Below, piece after piece: positions 36,471 to 45,231 of a DNA stretch of 64,000 nt. The stretch lies in the NCBI RefSeq assembly GCF_000712035.1, contig NZ_JONV01000009.1, positions 186,001-250,000 of the forward strand, written 5' to 3'. This DNA is from Salinicoccus luteus DSM 17002. GTDB taxonomy: Bacteria > Bacillota > Bacilli > Staphylococcales > Salinicoccaceae. Numbering within the stretch: position 1 is the first letter of the stretch; every line of letters starts with the position of its first letter. The position numbers were made by a program, and so were the translations under genes. The notes below the pieces were generated by a model. The model was given only the letters and a program-made list of their open reading frames with translations, made no database searches and was not told where the DNA came from.

Positions 36471-37265
36471 ATGAAGAAATGGATTTTACCGTTGGCATTC
36501 GTCCTGCTCTTGATTGCAGGGTGTGGAAATGAAGCAGAAAGTGGGAGTGTGGAAGAGACGGAAGGGGACAAGGTCATCAAAATCGGATCATCACCTGATG
36601 GCTATCCGCTCTCCTTCCAGGAAGATGGGGAAGTGAAGGGATTCAACGCAGATATCTACAACGCGATATTCGATGAACTGGACTATGAGATAGAATGGGT
36701 GATGACGGACTGGACAGGCGTGCTGGCCAATCTTGATACGGGAAATGTGGATACGGCCAGCAATTTTGCCATGACTCCGGAAAGGGCTGAAAAGTATACC
36801 TTCTCTGACCCCTACTATAATTCGAAGGCGGCGGTGGCGGTGGCCCAGGATAATGAAACCATCCAATCCGTTGATGATCTGAATGGGGCCGATGTAGGTA
36901 CGATACTGGGTACGAACTTCCAGAATGTACTGAATGAGGAATACCCGGACCATGGGGGCGAGATCATCGACTATGAGAATAACGAAGTCGTCTATAATGA
37001 TGTAATTGCCGGGAAGATTGATGCATATCTATTTGGACGGGAACAACTGCTGGCAATGATCAATGACCGTGATATAGCGCTCGACATAGCAGGGGAACCT
37101 TTTGGGGAACAGCCTGTCGCCCTGCCATTCAAGGACACCCCGGAGAATCAGCAGTTGATTTCGGATATCAACGAAGTAATTGCTGATTTGAGGAGCGATG
37201 GCACACTGGCTGAAATATCCGAAAAATGGTATGGCATGGATATATATGAAGAAGAGGCAGAATGA
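36471..37265 (+). CDS. Amino-acid-type ABC substrate-binding lipoprotein (orphan)
   Basis: 264 residues of the family 3 solute-binding proteins. The lipobox is LLIAGC with Cys at 18. The fold is indicated by IKIGSSPDGYPLSFQEDGEVKGFNADI, WTGVLANLDTGNVDT and TPERAEKYTFSDPYY. Family members bind polar amino acids or cystine. No permease or ATPase gene is adjacent, and terminators lie on both sides, so it works with a carrier encoded elsewhere or as a sensor. The upstream 160 bases hold an inverted repeat CATAGT/ACTATG (36406-36422) but no riboswitch that I recognise. Confidence 0.88.
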   Translation: MKKWILPLAFVLLLIAGCGNEAESGSVEETEGDKVIKIGSSPDGYPLSFQEDGEVKGFNADIYNAIFDELDYEIEWVMTDWTGVLANLDTGNVDTASNFAMTPERAEKYTFSDPYYNSKAAVAVAQDNETIQSVDDLNGADVGTILGTNFQNVLNEEYPDHGGEIIDYENNEVVYNDVIAGKIDAYLFGREQLLAMINDRDIALDIAGEPFGEQPVALPFKDTPENQQLISDINEVIADLRSDGTLAEISEKWYGMDIYEEEAE

Positions 37266-37278
37266 TGCTTCCATAAGT

Positions 37279-37312
37279 AAAGCCAGCTTCCACATGGAAG
37301 CTGGCTTTACTT
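37279..37312. terminator. Terminator, probably bidirectional
   Basis: AAAGCCAGCTTCC (37279-37291) pairs with GGAAGCTGGCTTT (37296-37308) around ACAT. It lies between the binding protein gene and the convergent three-gene unit. Confidence 0.88.
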
Positions 37313-37321
37313 GTGCCTTGG

Positions 37322-37597
37322 CTATAGGAAATAGGGGCGGGTCAGAACGATCAGCAGTATGAAGATCAGGGACATGACCGACATGAGCAGCAGTGTTACC
37401 GACAGGGCAAAGTGGATATTGCGGTTTTCATAGAGGTTCGGCTCCGATTTGGCCGCCTTCCACCCTGCCAGAAGGGAGATGAGATTAAGCAGTGCCCATA
37501 CATAAATGTTGAAGAAGATGACCCCATCATTGATTATATAGTTTATAAAAAACATGAATTGCATCAGTATGAGCAGAATAAGTATGACCCGTCTCAT
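37322..37597 (-). CDS. Small three-helix membrane protein
   Basis: 91 residues, ATG after GAGGTGG. Hydrophobic segments at about 3-20, 28-47 and 63-86. I do not recognise the family. It is the last gene of a unit with another small membrane protein and an MFS carrier, 20 bases after its neighbour; a functional link with the carrier is possible but unsupported. Confidence 0.65.
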   Translation of the reverse strand: MRRVILILLILMQFMFFINYIINDGVIFFNIYVWALLNLISLLAGWKAAKSEPNLYENRNIHFALSVTLLLMSVMSLIFILLIVLTRPYFL

Positions 37598-37617
37598 GGG
37601 TCCACCTCTCTTCCTAA

Positions 37618-37932
37618 TTACAGTGTCAGCAGCATGATGATGAGCACGGCGGAAATCATAAGGGTAAATGCATGTATCATGAACAGGCGTGCGTGATCGC
37701 CTTTCGCTTCCTTGAAGCCGGTGATTTCAATTGATATGAACAGGCATATGGCAAGTGAAAAAATCAGCAGACCATCGGGACTGGGTGCATCAAGCGAGAT
37801 CAGGGTCATCATAAGCATGAAGGCGATGCCCGCGATGACACGCAGTACATCGAGAATCCTGTTTCTGAGCAGCAATATGGTAATTGCACTGATGACGACA
37901 TATATGAGCAGTATAAGAACGGCCAGAATCAT
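37618..37932 (-). CDS. Small four-helix membrane protein
   Basis: 104 residues. Four hydrophobic stretches (about 1-20, 28-46, 53-70 and 82-103). Its start overlaps the stop of the upstream MFS gene by 4 bases (ATGA), so it is co-translated with it. Family not recognised. Confidence 0.65.
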   Translation of the reverse strand: MILAVLILLIYVVISAITILLLRNRILDVLRVIAGIAFMLMMTLISLDAPSPDGLLIFSLAICLFISIEITGFKEAKGDHARLFMIHAFTLMISAVLIIMLLTL

Positions 37933-39080
37933 GCGAGAGTCCTCCTTTTCCTGAAGTATTGGAAAATGAAGTATGTGGATAATACAGTCATTACCGCACC
38001 GAACCAGAATGGCAGCCCTGCAGTAAGAATGAACAGCAGGTTGAAGACGAGCGGGCCGAATATTCTGCCAAGACTATCGAGGGAATATGTAGCAGCTGTC
38101 ATGCGTCCCATTTCGTCCTGGTGTGCTTCTTTAGTAATCTGGGAAGTGAGCAGTGTCTTGACGAGTGCATTCCCCGTCATAAGCAGGATGATGCACACTC
38201 CGGCAAAAACCAGACTGGACATGAAGGGCAGGAGGATGAAGGCGGCCAGTGTCATGATCTGCCCGGCAATCATTACCGGGTATTCCTGGCCATCTTTGAG
38301 ACGGCCGATGAAGCCGCCCTGGACCGCGGCGTTGAATATTCCACCGATTACAAAGAGGATGCCCATCTGTGCAGGAGTGATGTCTATCCTATCGATGCCG
38401 AGCAGCTGGAAAGTGCTCTCCATGCCACTCATTGTCAGCATGACGAAGAATGTGCATATCAGAAGGATGCCGACAGGCTTCAGGAAATACTCGCTCGGCA
38501 AAGTGATGTCTTTTCCTGCGCTGACTCCCGGGCGGTATGTCTCCTCGATTTTAAATACGCTGAATATCAATGCGCCTGCAATGACGATGGTTGTCATGTA
38601 GTAGGCGAAGCTTAGGCTGATCTGGGCGAGCAGCCCGCCCACACCTGGCCCGAAAATGAAGCCAAGTCCAATGGACATGCCGATCAGCCCCATGAACCGT
38701 GTACGCTCTTCGCGCGTCGTCAGGTCCGCCACCATGCTGGTCGTTGCTGTATAGAGTGCCCCTGACGCAGCCCCTCCAATCAGGCGGGTCAGGTAGAGCA
38801 CCCATAGCACATCGATGAACAATCCAAACAGTAGGAAGCTGAAGCTGAAGGCGAGCAGTCCGTACAGCAGGATCGGGCGACGGCCATGGCGGTCGCTCAG
38901 TTTGCCGAAATAGGGGGCGGCGGCAAAACTGGCAACGGAATATACGGCGAGTAGTCCTCCCATATGCAGGGTGGACACGCCGAGCTCGGTCACAAGTTCC
39001 GGTATGACCGGTATGATCATGCTGAAGCCAAAATATATGAGAAATTGTATGATCATAATGAATAAGATCATTTTTTTCAT
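37929..39080 (-). CDS. MFS transporter, drug:H+ antiporter type (TetA/YttB-like)
   Basis: 383 residues from ATG 39080 (AGGAAGTG 6 bases upstream). Twelve helices. The DHA1 signature between helices 2 and 3 is GKLSDRHGRRPILLYGL, and the helix 5 antiporter motif is GMSIGLGFIFGPGVGGLLAQ. Such carriers export drugs or metabolites in exchange for protons. The substrate is unknown. First of three overlapping or closely spaced genes. Confidence 0.87.
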   Translation of the reverse strand: MKKMILFIMIIQFLIYFGFSMIIPVIPELVTELGVSTLHMGGLLAVYSVASFAAAPYFGKLSDRHGRRPILLYGLLAFSFSFLLFGLFIDVLWVLYLTRLIGGAASGALYTATTSMVADLTTREERTRFMGLIGMSIGLGFIFGPGVGGLLAQISLSFAYYMTTIVIAGALIFSVFKIEETYRPGVSAGKDITLPSEYFLKPVGILLICTFFVMLTMSGMESTFQLLGIDRIDITPAQMGILFVIGGIFNAAVQGGFIGRLKDGQEYPVMIAGQIMTLAAFILLPFMSSLVFAGVCIILLMTGNALVKTLLTSQITKEAHQDEMGRMTAATYSLDSLGRIFGPLVFNLLFILTAGLPFWFGAVMTVLSTYFIFQYFRKRRTLA

Positions 39081-39099
39081 TGCGGGCACTTCCTATTGG

Positions 39100-39270
39100 T
39101 TATTTCTGATTCCTGATTTCCTTTTTTGTCTGTGCAATTTCTGTTTCTATCTGAGTGAGGCGGTCTTCCATTTTTGATGTGCGGTTGCCAGTGGATTCGA
39201 GCTTTTCCAGATCACCCTGGATGCGTACATACTCATTTTTGAGTTCCTTAAGTCTGTATTCCAGATCCAT
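39100..39270 (-). CDS. Short coiled-coil protein (SE1832-like)
   Basis: 56 residues from ATG 39270, with AAGGTGG 8 bases upstream; a GTG at 39282 overlaps that site. The sequence is one continuous heptad-like coil (LEYRLKELKNEYVRIQGDLEKLE... then RLTQIETEIAQTKKEI). Staphylococci encode similar ~60-residue proteins of unknown function (SE1832 type, from memory). It lies 19 bases upstream of the MFS gene and may be co-transcribed. Confidence 0.6.
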   Translation of the reverse strand: MDLEYRLKELKNEYVRIQGDLEKLESTGNRTSKMEDRLTQIETEIAQTKKEIRNQK

Positions 39271-39389
39271 TACTTTCACCACCTTGAATTATAGTAGTAT
39301 CATATCATAATGCAATCGATATTAGGGGAATCACTAATGACATTTTAAGGATGATTGAAGTAGAATGGAAGGGAATGGAGGGACATTGG

Positions 39390-40067
39390 ATGCACACTTT
39401 TGAAATATATGAAGAATATTACGATTGGGCACCGCTTGAAGGGGATTCGGAAGCCCGGGTGCATTTGCTTACATACGGCGGGGAGGACCCGCCCAATATG
39501 TACCAGCCGCAGGAACCGCTGATTGCAAAATCCTACATTGATGATGTGAAGCGGACACGGCGGGAATACAAACGGCTGCTATGGATGGAGCTGAATAAGA
39601 TCAATGGTGTGCCGAAGCCGGTGACATTATATGAAGAGGCCGGTGCCTATATGTTCTATTTGGCTCTTCCGGGCGTGGATGCCGAGAAGTTCCTACAGGG
39701 GCAGCCGCCTGAGGTCATCGTTTCCACACTGAAGCAGATTGGCAGATACTTGAGTTTTCTGCATAAGCAGAAGATTGAGGGATGTCCGTTCGTCTATTCT
39801 GAGGATGCCGTCCATACGGATCTGGTTTTCAGCCATGGGGACTTTAGACTCTCCAATGTAATAGTAAACGAAAATTACATTACAGGCAGTGTGGATATGA
39901 TAGGAATTGGAGTAAGGGACCGGTATTTTGACCTTGCCGCCATGGCACTTGATATTGAGAGGGTCTTGGGTCGTGAATACTTGGAATACTTTTATGAGGG
40001 GTATCGGATCAAGGATCATGTCGATCAGAAAAAGATGAACCAGTTCATTCAGCTGGTGGAAGCATAA
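39390..40067 (+). CDS. APH/choline kinase-like phosphotransferase
   Basis: 225 residues from ATG 39390, with GGAGGG 8 bases upstream; earlier in-frame starts lack a site. An aminoglycoside-phosphotransferase-like fold is indicated by the catalytic loop FSHGDFRLSNVIV (HGD-x4-N) and a following metal-binding position GSVDMIGIGVRDRYFDLAAMAL, where the usual D-x-G/D-W is replaced by D-M-I-G. The N-lobe is short, but the lysine in EPLIAKSYIDD fits the ATP-binding position. Substrate unknown; a small-molecule kinase rather than a proven resistance enzyme. Confidence 0.75.
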   Translation: MHTFEIYEEYYDWAPLEGDSEARVHLLTYGGEDPPNMYQPQEPLIAKSYIDDVKRTRREYKRLLWMELNKINGVPKPVTLYEEAGAYMFYLALPGVDAEKFLQGQPPEVIVSTLKQIGRYLSFLHKQKIEGCPFVYSEDAVHTDLVFSHGDFRLSNVIVNENYITGSVDMIGIGVRDRYFDLAAMALDIERVLGREYLEYFYEGYRIKDHVDQKKMNQFIQLVEA

Positions 40068-40101
40068 GAAAAGGCGTAACCACATTGGTTACGCCTTTTC
40101 T
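40067..40101. terminator. Bidirectional terminator
   Basis: AGAAAAGGCGTAACC (40067-40081) pairs perfectly with GGTTACGCCTTTTCT (40087-40101), between the convergent kinase and PepSY genes. Confidence 0.93.
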
Positions 40102-40103
40102 CA

Positions 40104-40775
40104 TCAGTCGTCCGTTTCCACTATCTCGCCGTTCTCGGCGTTGATGGTCACATCAGAATCTCCATTATCACCATTTTTCATATCCACTTCATATTGCAGC
40201 TGTCCGTCATCCCTATCCAGGGTCCAGCCTTCCAGTTCACCATTGGTCTCATCCATGGCAGTCTGCACCGCTTCCTCTGCAGGCACGGCATCGCCATAGC
40301 TGAAGTGTTCGTCCGTATCGAAGTCATCATCGCTCTCCGTCTGCTCCTCTACTACGGAAAGGTCATCCACAGACAATTTCACCTCGTATTCTTCAGATTC
40401 ACTCTCCATATCTACTTTGTATATCCATTGGTTATCCTCGTCATCGAGTTCGACTTCCACAAGTTCTCCATCGAAGTTTTCTGATGCAGCATCCACTGCC
40501 TCTTCGGCATCATGATTGATGTCTTCAGGGGCAATCGTATCACCGGTGCTGCCTGAAGATTGGCCACTGGATTCCTCGGTGGACTCCTCTGTTGATTCCT
40601 CGGTTGATTCCTCGGTTGATTCTTCAGCAGACTCCTCGGTTGAAGTGAATTCTTCGTTCTCTTCCACAACTTCGTCGACATCTGCTGAATCAGGATTTTC
40701 ATCGGCACCGCCACACGCGGCCATTACGAGTGATGCAGACATCAGGACGCTTGCGAGCTTGTATCTATTCTCCAT
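40104..40775 (-). CDS. PepSY-domain lipoprotein with STEE-repeat linker
   Basis: 223 residues. Signal peptide with lipobox VMAAC, Cys at 21. Residues ~24-80 are an acidic, disordered linker with six STEE/SAEE tetrads (45-68). Two PepSY domains follow (about 87-145 and 160-222), each with the pattern A...A...G.l..w.ld..d...Y.v......v.v....G.I. PepSY proteins are extracytoplasmic and bind or inhibit proteases or metals. The ATG follows AGGAGG. Its promoter region holds a 15-base direct repeat. Confidence 0.85.
   Translation of the reverse strand: MENRYKLASVLMSASLVMAACGGADENPDSADVDEVVEENEEFTSTEESAEESTEESTEESTEESTEESSGQSSGSTGDTIAPEDINHDAEEAVDAASENFDGELVEVELDDEDNQWIYKVDMESESEEYEVKLSVDDLSVVEEQTESDDDFDTDEHFSYGDAVPAEEAVQTAMDETNGELEGWTLDRDDGQLQYEVDMKNGDNGDSDVTINAENGEIVETDD
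40572..40643 (-). repeat. 12-base coding minisatellite (STEE repeat)
   Basis: Six tandem 12-base units encode S-T/A-E-E in the lipoprotein linker. Units are nearly identical (reading TCGGTTGATTCC with small changes), so the copy number may vary by slippage without shifting the frame. Confidence 0.75.
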
Positions 40776-40808
40776 TTCGAATCCTCCTATTTTAAGTTAA
40801 TCGTTTAA

Positions 40809-40839
40809 ATTGATTATTTCAAAAATTGATTACTTCAAA
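40809..40839. repeat. Direct repeat in the promoter region of the PepSY lipoprotein
   Basis: ATTGATTATTTCAAA (40809-40823) and ATTGATTACTTCAAA (40825-40839) differ by one base and are spaced 16 bases apart. Read on the minus strand the TTGAAA of the nearer copy could be a -35 box (17 bases before TAACTT). Tandem sites like this are typical of response-regulator binding. Confidence 0.5.
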
Positions 40840-40952
40840 CCTTCCCTTCCATATGCCATTTCAAACGTGGAAGGTGTATTGGCAAACAATATTGCGTTTT
40901 TCTTCACAGAGGCGTAAACTAGTTTAAATAATAAGAGGTGAGGGGATGCCAT

Positions 40953-41591
40953 GTGATAACGAATCTGACAAAGCGCTGGCTGTTCTATATCGTGGGACTG
41001 GTGATTCTGGCTCTCGGAATCTCATTGACAATAAAAGGAAGGCTCCTCGGACTCAGTTCATGGGATGTGCTGCATTATGGACTGTGGCAGACCTTTGGTC
41101 TGACAATAGGAAGCTGGGCAATCATTGCCGGAGCCACAATCGTCCTATTCACTGCTGTCATCACACGGCGCCTGCCGAAACTTGGCGTCTACATCAACAT
41201 GGTGGCGGTGGGAGTTTTTATTGATATCTTCAACTGGCTCATTCCTGAGTTTGAAGGGTGGACACAGCATATCATCATCTTTACGGTGGGTCTGTTCGTC
41301 ATGGCATTCGGTGTAGCATTCTACATAACGCCGAATCTTGGCGCGGGTCCACGGGATACCCTGATGCTGCTGCTTGTCGAAAAGTTTGGATTGAAAATTT
41401 CCATGGCAAGGAATATCATGGAGCTTGGTGCCGCTGTCGCCGGATATCTTCTGGGCGGCCCGGTGTTCATCGGGACGGCGATCATCATTATCGGTTTGGG
41501 GAAACTCATTGAAATGTGGCTCCCGCTCACCCGCCGGATGCTCGTCAATTTCCTGGGCGGCGAAGATAAGGAAATCATCAAGATTATATAG
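40953..41591 (+). CDS. YczE/YyaS-YitT-like membrane protein
   Basis: 212 residues from GTG 40953, following GAGGTGAGGGG; an ATG at 40946 is out of frame. Five to six membrane helices, with the conserved opening FYIVGLVILALGISLTIKGRLLGLSSWDVLHYGL and the internal repeat GVAFYITPNLGAGPRDTLMLLL. YczE in Bacillus subtilis affects surfactin production; the biochemical role of the family is unknown. Followed 34 bases later by the purine carrier, probably in one operon. Confidence 0.82.
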   Translation: MITNLTKRWLFYIVGLVILALGISLTIKGRLLGLSSWDVLHYGLWQTFGLTIGSWAIIAGATIVLFTAVITRRLPKLGVYINMVAVGVFIDIFNWLIPEFEGWTQHIIIFTVGLFVMAFGVAFYITPNLGAGPRDTLMLLLVEKFGLKISMARNIMELGAAVAGYLLGGPVFIGTAIIIIGLGKLIEMWLPLTRRMLVNFLGGEDKEIIKII

Positions 41592-41625
41592 CTTTGAATA
41601 ATTCAATCAAGGAATGGAGTAGGTT

Positions 41626-42960
41626 ATGAAAAAGTTTTTTGGCTTTGAGGAACACGGTACCAATTATCGACGCGAAATAGTTGGAGGATTGACGACCTTC
41701 CTATCCATGGCATACATACTCGCTGTCAATCCTTCTGTTCTATCCCTCCAGGGTATCGAAGACATACCTGATTCTATGCGTATGGACATGAACGCCATAT
41801 TTGTTGCGACTGCGCTCGCAGCTTTCATCGGCTGTCTGATTATGGGGATTTATGCCAGATACCCCATCGCCCTTGCCCCCGGAATGGGGCTGAATGCATT
41901 CTTCGCGTTCACTGTTGTGCTGACGATGGGAATTCCGTGGCAGACGGCGCTGACCGGAGTGCTGTTCTCCGGAGTGATATTTGCCCTTTTGACCATCAGC
42001 GGCCTGAGGGAATATGTCATCAATTCCATACCGATGGAAATGAAGATGGCAGTCAGTGCGGGAATCGGCTTCTTCATCACTTTCGTTGGGCTGCAGGGTG
42101 CTGGTATCATCGTCACAAATGATGCGACTCTTGTCGGTCTGGGCGCCCTTCATGATCCAAAGGTGCTGCTCGCCGTAGGAGGGCTTTTCATCACAGCCGT
42201 ACTGATGGCAAGAAAAGTCCCGGGAGCTATCTTCTTCGGTATGATCATTACTGCAATCCTCGGCCTGCTTTTTGGTCTGGTGCCGCGGCCGGAAAGCTTC
42301 TTCGGATCGGTGCCGAGTATGGAGCCGACATTCGGGGCAGCCTTCGAGGCCTTCTCGGACCCGGCTGAAATATTCAACATCCAGTTCCTGATCGTTGTAT
42401 TGACATTCCTGTTCGTCGACTTCTTCGATACAGCCGGAACGCTTGTGGGTGTCGCCAGCCAAGCGAACCTGATCAAGGATAATAAATTGCCAAGAGGCGG
42501 ACGGGCACTGCTTTCCGACTCCATTGCGACGATAGCAGGGGCTATTTTTGGCACTTCGACCACCACCTCGTATGTGGAATCCACCGCCGGTGTTGCAGCA
42601 GGTGCCAGGACAGGCTTTGCAAGCGTCGTAACAGGCGTGCTGTTCCTGTCGGCCATCTTCCTGTCACCGCTCATCGTGACTTTCACCTCCGAGGTGACGG
42701 CTCCAGCACTGATCATCGTTGGAGCCCTGATGGTATCAAACCTGTCCAAAGTGAGGTGGGACCAGTTCGAAGTGGCGGTTCCGGCGTTTTTGACCATGTT
42801 CATGATGCCGCTGACCTACAGCATTGCGACAGGAATTGCAATCGGCTTCGTATTCTATCCGATTACAATGATTATGGCGGGGAGAAGAAAAGAGATCCAT
42901 CCTATAATGTATGGACTCTTTATAGTCTTCATATTGTATTTCGTCTTCATGACGGAATAA
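41626..42960 (+). CDS. NCS2-family purine permease (PbuG/AdeP type)
   Basis: 444 residues with about 12-14 helices. The AzgA-like signature is clear: GLTTFLSMAYILAVNPSVL, APGMGLNAFFAFTVVL and FVDFFDTAGTLVGVA. These proton symporters bring in hypoxanthine, guanine or adenine. A purine riboswitch often precedes pbuG in Firmicutes but only 34 bases separate it from the upstream gene, and I see none there. The main terminator is the long stem at 43024. Confidence 0.9.
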   Translation: MKKFFGFEEHGTNYRREIVGGLTTFLSMAYILAVNPSVLSLQGIEDIPDSMRMDMNAIFVATALAAFIGCLIMGIYARYPIALAPGMGLNAFFAFTVVLTMGIPWQTALTGVLFSGVIFALLTISGLREYVINSIPMEMKMAVSAGIGFFITFVGLQGAGIIVTNDATLVGLGALHDPKVLLAVGGLFITAVLMARKVPGAIFFGMIITAILGLLFGLVPRPESFFGSVPSMEPTFGAAFEAFSDPAEIFNIQFLIVVLTFLFVDFFDTAGTLVGVASQANLIKDNKLPRGGRALLSDSIATIAGAIFGTSTTTSYVESTAGVAAGARTGFASVVTGVLFLSAIFLSPLIVTFTSEVTAPALIIVGALMVSNLSKVRWDQFEVAVPAFLTMFMMPLTYSIATGIAIGFVFYPITMIMAGRRKEIHPIMYGLFIVFILYFVFMTE

Positions 42961-43023
42961 AAAACATCTTGTAAATTGTAACTGAAAACTGTATAATAGG
43001 ACACCGTATCGCAGGTCCAGCGG

Positions 43024-43071
43024 AAAAAAGTGAAAAAATCTTGGGTAATCTATTGATTTTTTCACTTTTTT
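43024..43071 (+). terminator. Terminator with a 17-bp stem, overlapping the S10 promoter
   Basis: AAAAAAGTGAAAAAATC (43024-43040) pairs perfectly with GATTTTTTCACTTTTTT (43055-43071), loop 14 bases. It ends transcription from the purine carrier just before the ribosomal cluster. Confidence 0.88.
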
Positions 43072-43081
43072 CGTGTAATAT
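43053..43081 (+). promoter_or_regulatory. Sigma-A promoter of the S10-spc-alpha cluster
   Basis: TTGATT (43053-43058), a 17-base spacer and TAATAT (43076-43081). The -35 and most of the spacer lie within the right arm of the preceding terminator. It would give a leader of about 190 bases before rpsJ. Confidence 0.75.
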
Positions 43082-43087
43082 ATCTAA

Positions 43088-43587
<500 letters not shown>

Positions 43588-43612
43588 ATTATAGCAGGAG
43601 GTGCGACTTTCG

Positions 43613-44275
43613 ATGACCAAAGGAATCTTAGGTAAAAAAGTGGGAATGACTCAAGTTTTCGGAGAAAACGGCGAACTCATCCCTGTAACAGTAGTAGAAG
43701 CAGCGGGCAACGTAGTGCTGCAGAAGAAGACGGAAGAAACTGATGGATACAGTGCAGTACAAATCGGTTTCGACGACAAGCGTGAGTTCTTTGAAGGTGC
43801 AAGAACAAACAAATATGCAAACAAGGCTGAAACCGGCCATGCCAAGGCATCCGGCAAAGCTCCTAAGCGCTTCGTACGCGAATTCAAAAATCTCGCAGCA
43901 GATGAATTCGAAGTCGGTCAAGAAGTCACTGTAGATACATTTGAAGCAGGCGACTTGGTGGACGTGACGGCAACATCCAAAGGTAAAGGTTTCCAGGGTG
44001 CAATCAAGCGTCACAACCAGAGCCGCGGACCTATGTCCCACGGTTCCCGTTACCACAGAAGACCTGGTTCAATGGGACAGGGTGCCGACCCATCCCGCGT
44101 ATTCAAAGGCAAAGCATTGCCAGGACGCATGGGCGGAGAAACTGTCACATTGCAGAATCTTGAAATTGTAAAAGTGGATGCAGAACGCAACGTAATCCTT
44201 GTAAAAGGAAACGTTCCTGGCCCACGCAAAGGATATGTAAAAATCGCATCAGCAATTAAAAAAGGTGTTAAATAA
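43613..44275 (+). CDS. rplC: 50S ribosomal protein L3
   Basis: 220 residues from ATG 43613 ([16 protein letters not shown]), preferred over an in-frame GTG at 43601 that overlaps the AGGAGGTG site. L3 is an early 50S assembly protein near the peptidyl transferase centre. Its long loop reaching the active site is seen as [29 protein letters not shown]. Lies 25 bases after rpsJ. Confidence 0.98.
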   Translation: MTKGILGKKVGMTQVFGENGELIPVTVVEAAGNVVLQKKTEETDGYSAVQIGFDDKREFFEGARTNKYANKAETGHAKASGKAPKRFVREFKNLAADEFEVGQEVTVDTFEAGDLVDVTATSKGKGFQGAIKRHNQSRGPMSHGSRYHRRPGSMGQGADPSRVFKGKALPGRMGGETVTLQNLEIVKVDAERNVILVKGNVPGPRKGYVKIASAIKKGVK

Positions 44276-44304
44276 TAGCAATTTAGGAAGGGAGGATTTA
44301 ACAC

Positions 44305-44928
44305 ATGGCAAGCGTAGATGTATTAACTAAAGAAGGAAGCAAAGTTAATTCTATAGAACTTAACCAGGATATATTTGGCATCGAGCCAAACCAGCATGTG
44401 CTTTTTGAAGCAGTGAACCTGCAGCGCGCGTCACTGCGCCGTGGCACTCACTCAGTCAAAAACCGTTCCGCAGTCAGCGGTGGTGGCAAAAAACCATTCA
44501 GACAAAAAGGAACAGGTAATGCACGTCAAGGTACAATCCGTGCACCTCACTATCGTGGAGGTGGAGTGGTATTCGGCCCTACGCCAAGAAGCTACTCCTA
44601 CAAAATGCCTAGAAAAATGCGCCGTCTGGCTCTTCGCTCAGCGCTATCCGCAAAAGTCAACGAAGAAGCGTTGACAGTAGTGGACAACCTGGCGCTCGAC
44701 ACTCCGAAGACAAAAGATTTCATGGCGATCCTTGAAAATCTGAATGCAGACAAAAAGGTTCTTCTCGTACTCGAGAACGAAGATGTAAACGTTGAACTTT
44801 CATCTCGCAACCTGCAAGGAGTCACAGTACTGACGCTGGAAGAGCTCAACGTACTCGACATCCTTTCTGCAAACCGTGTTATTTTCACTGAAGGCGCAAT
44901 CAATAAAGCAGAGGAGGTGCTTCTGTAA
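44305..44928 (+). CDS. rplD: 50S ribosomal protein L4
   Basis: 207 residues. L4 lines the nascent peptide exit tunnel; the basic tunnel loop is [27 protein letters not shown], a site where macrolide resistance mutations arise in other species, and it looks wild-type here. GGGAGG precedes the ATG. The stop overlaps the rplW start by one base. Confidence 0.98.
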   Translation: MASVDVLTKEGSKVNSIELNQDIFGIEPNQHVLFEAVNLQRASLRRGTHSVKNRSAVSGGGKKPFRQKGTGNARQGTIRAPHYRGGGVVFGPTPRSYSYKMPRKMRRLALRSALSAKVNEEALTVVDNLALDTPKTKDFMAILENLNADKKVLLVLENEDVNVELSSRNLQGVTVLTLEELNVLDILSANRVIFTEGAINKAEEVLL

Positions 44929-45200
44929 TGGATGCACGCGATATCATTAAACGCCCGGTAATCACTGAGCGTTCTGCTGACTTGATGTCCATTGATAAAT
45001 ACACTTTTGATGTGGATGTAAAAGCAAACAAAACACAAGTTAAATATGCAGTTGAAGAGATCTTTGACGTAAAAGTCGACAAAGTGAACATAATGAACTA
45101 TAAGCCGAAGAAAAAACGTATGGGACGTTACAGCGGCTATACTAGAAAAAGAAGAAAAGCAATCGTAACACTTAAAGAAGGCTCTATCGAAATATTCTAA
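44928..45200 (+). CDS. rplW: 50S ribosomal protein L23
   Basis: 90 residues. L23 sits at the tunnel exit and is the docking site for trigger factor and SRP. The start [16 protein letters not shown] and the tail [18 protein letters not shown] are typical. Translationally coupled to rplD through the TAATG overlap. Confidence 0.98.
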   Translation: MDARDIIKRPVITERSADLMSIDKYTFDVDVKANKTQVKYAVEEIFDVKVDKVNIMNYKPKKKRMGRYSGYTRKRRKAIVTLKEGSIEIF

Positions 45201-45231
45201 GGAGCACTTACCAATAAGGAGGTAAAACGAG

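Noticed and set aside
41592-41625. Purine riboswitch expected before the NCS2 carrier
   Set aside because: The gap is only 34 bases and contains nothing beyond a ribosome binding site.
41740-42462. A 240-codon minus-strand open frame inside the purine carrier
   Set aside because: A shadow of the carrier's reading frame: His/Asp/Cys-rich translation with no start signal.
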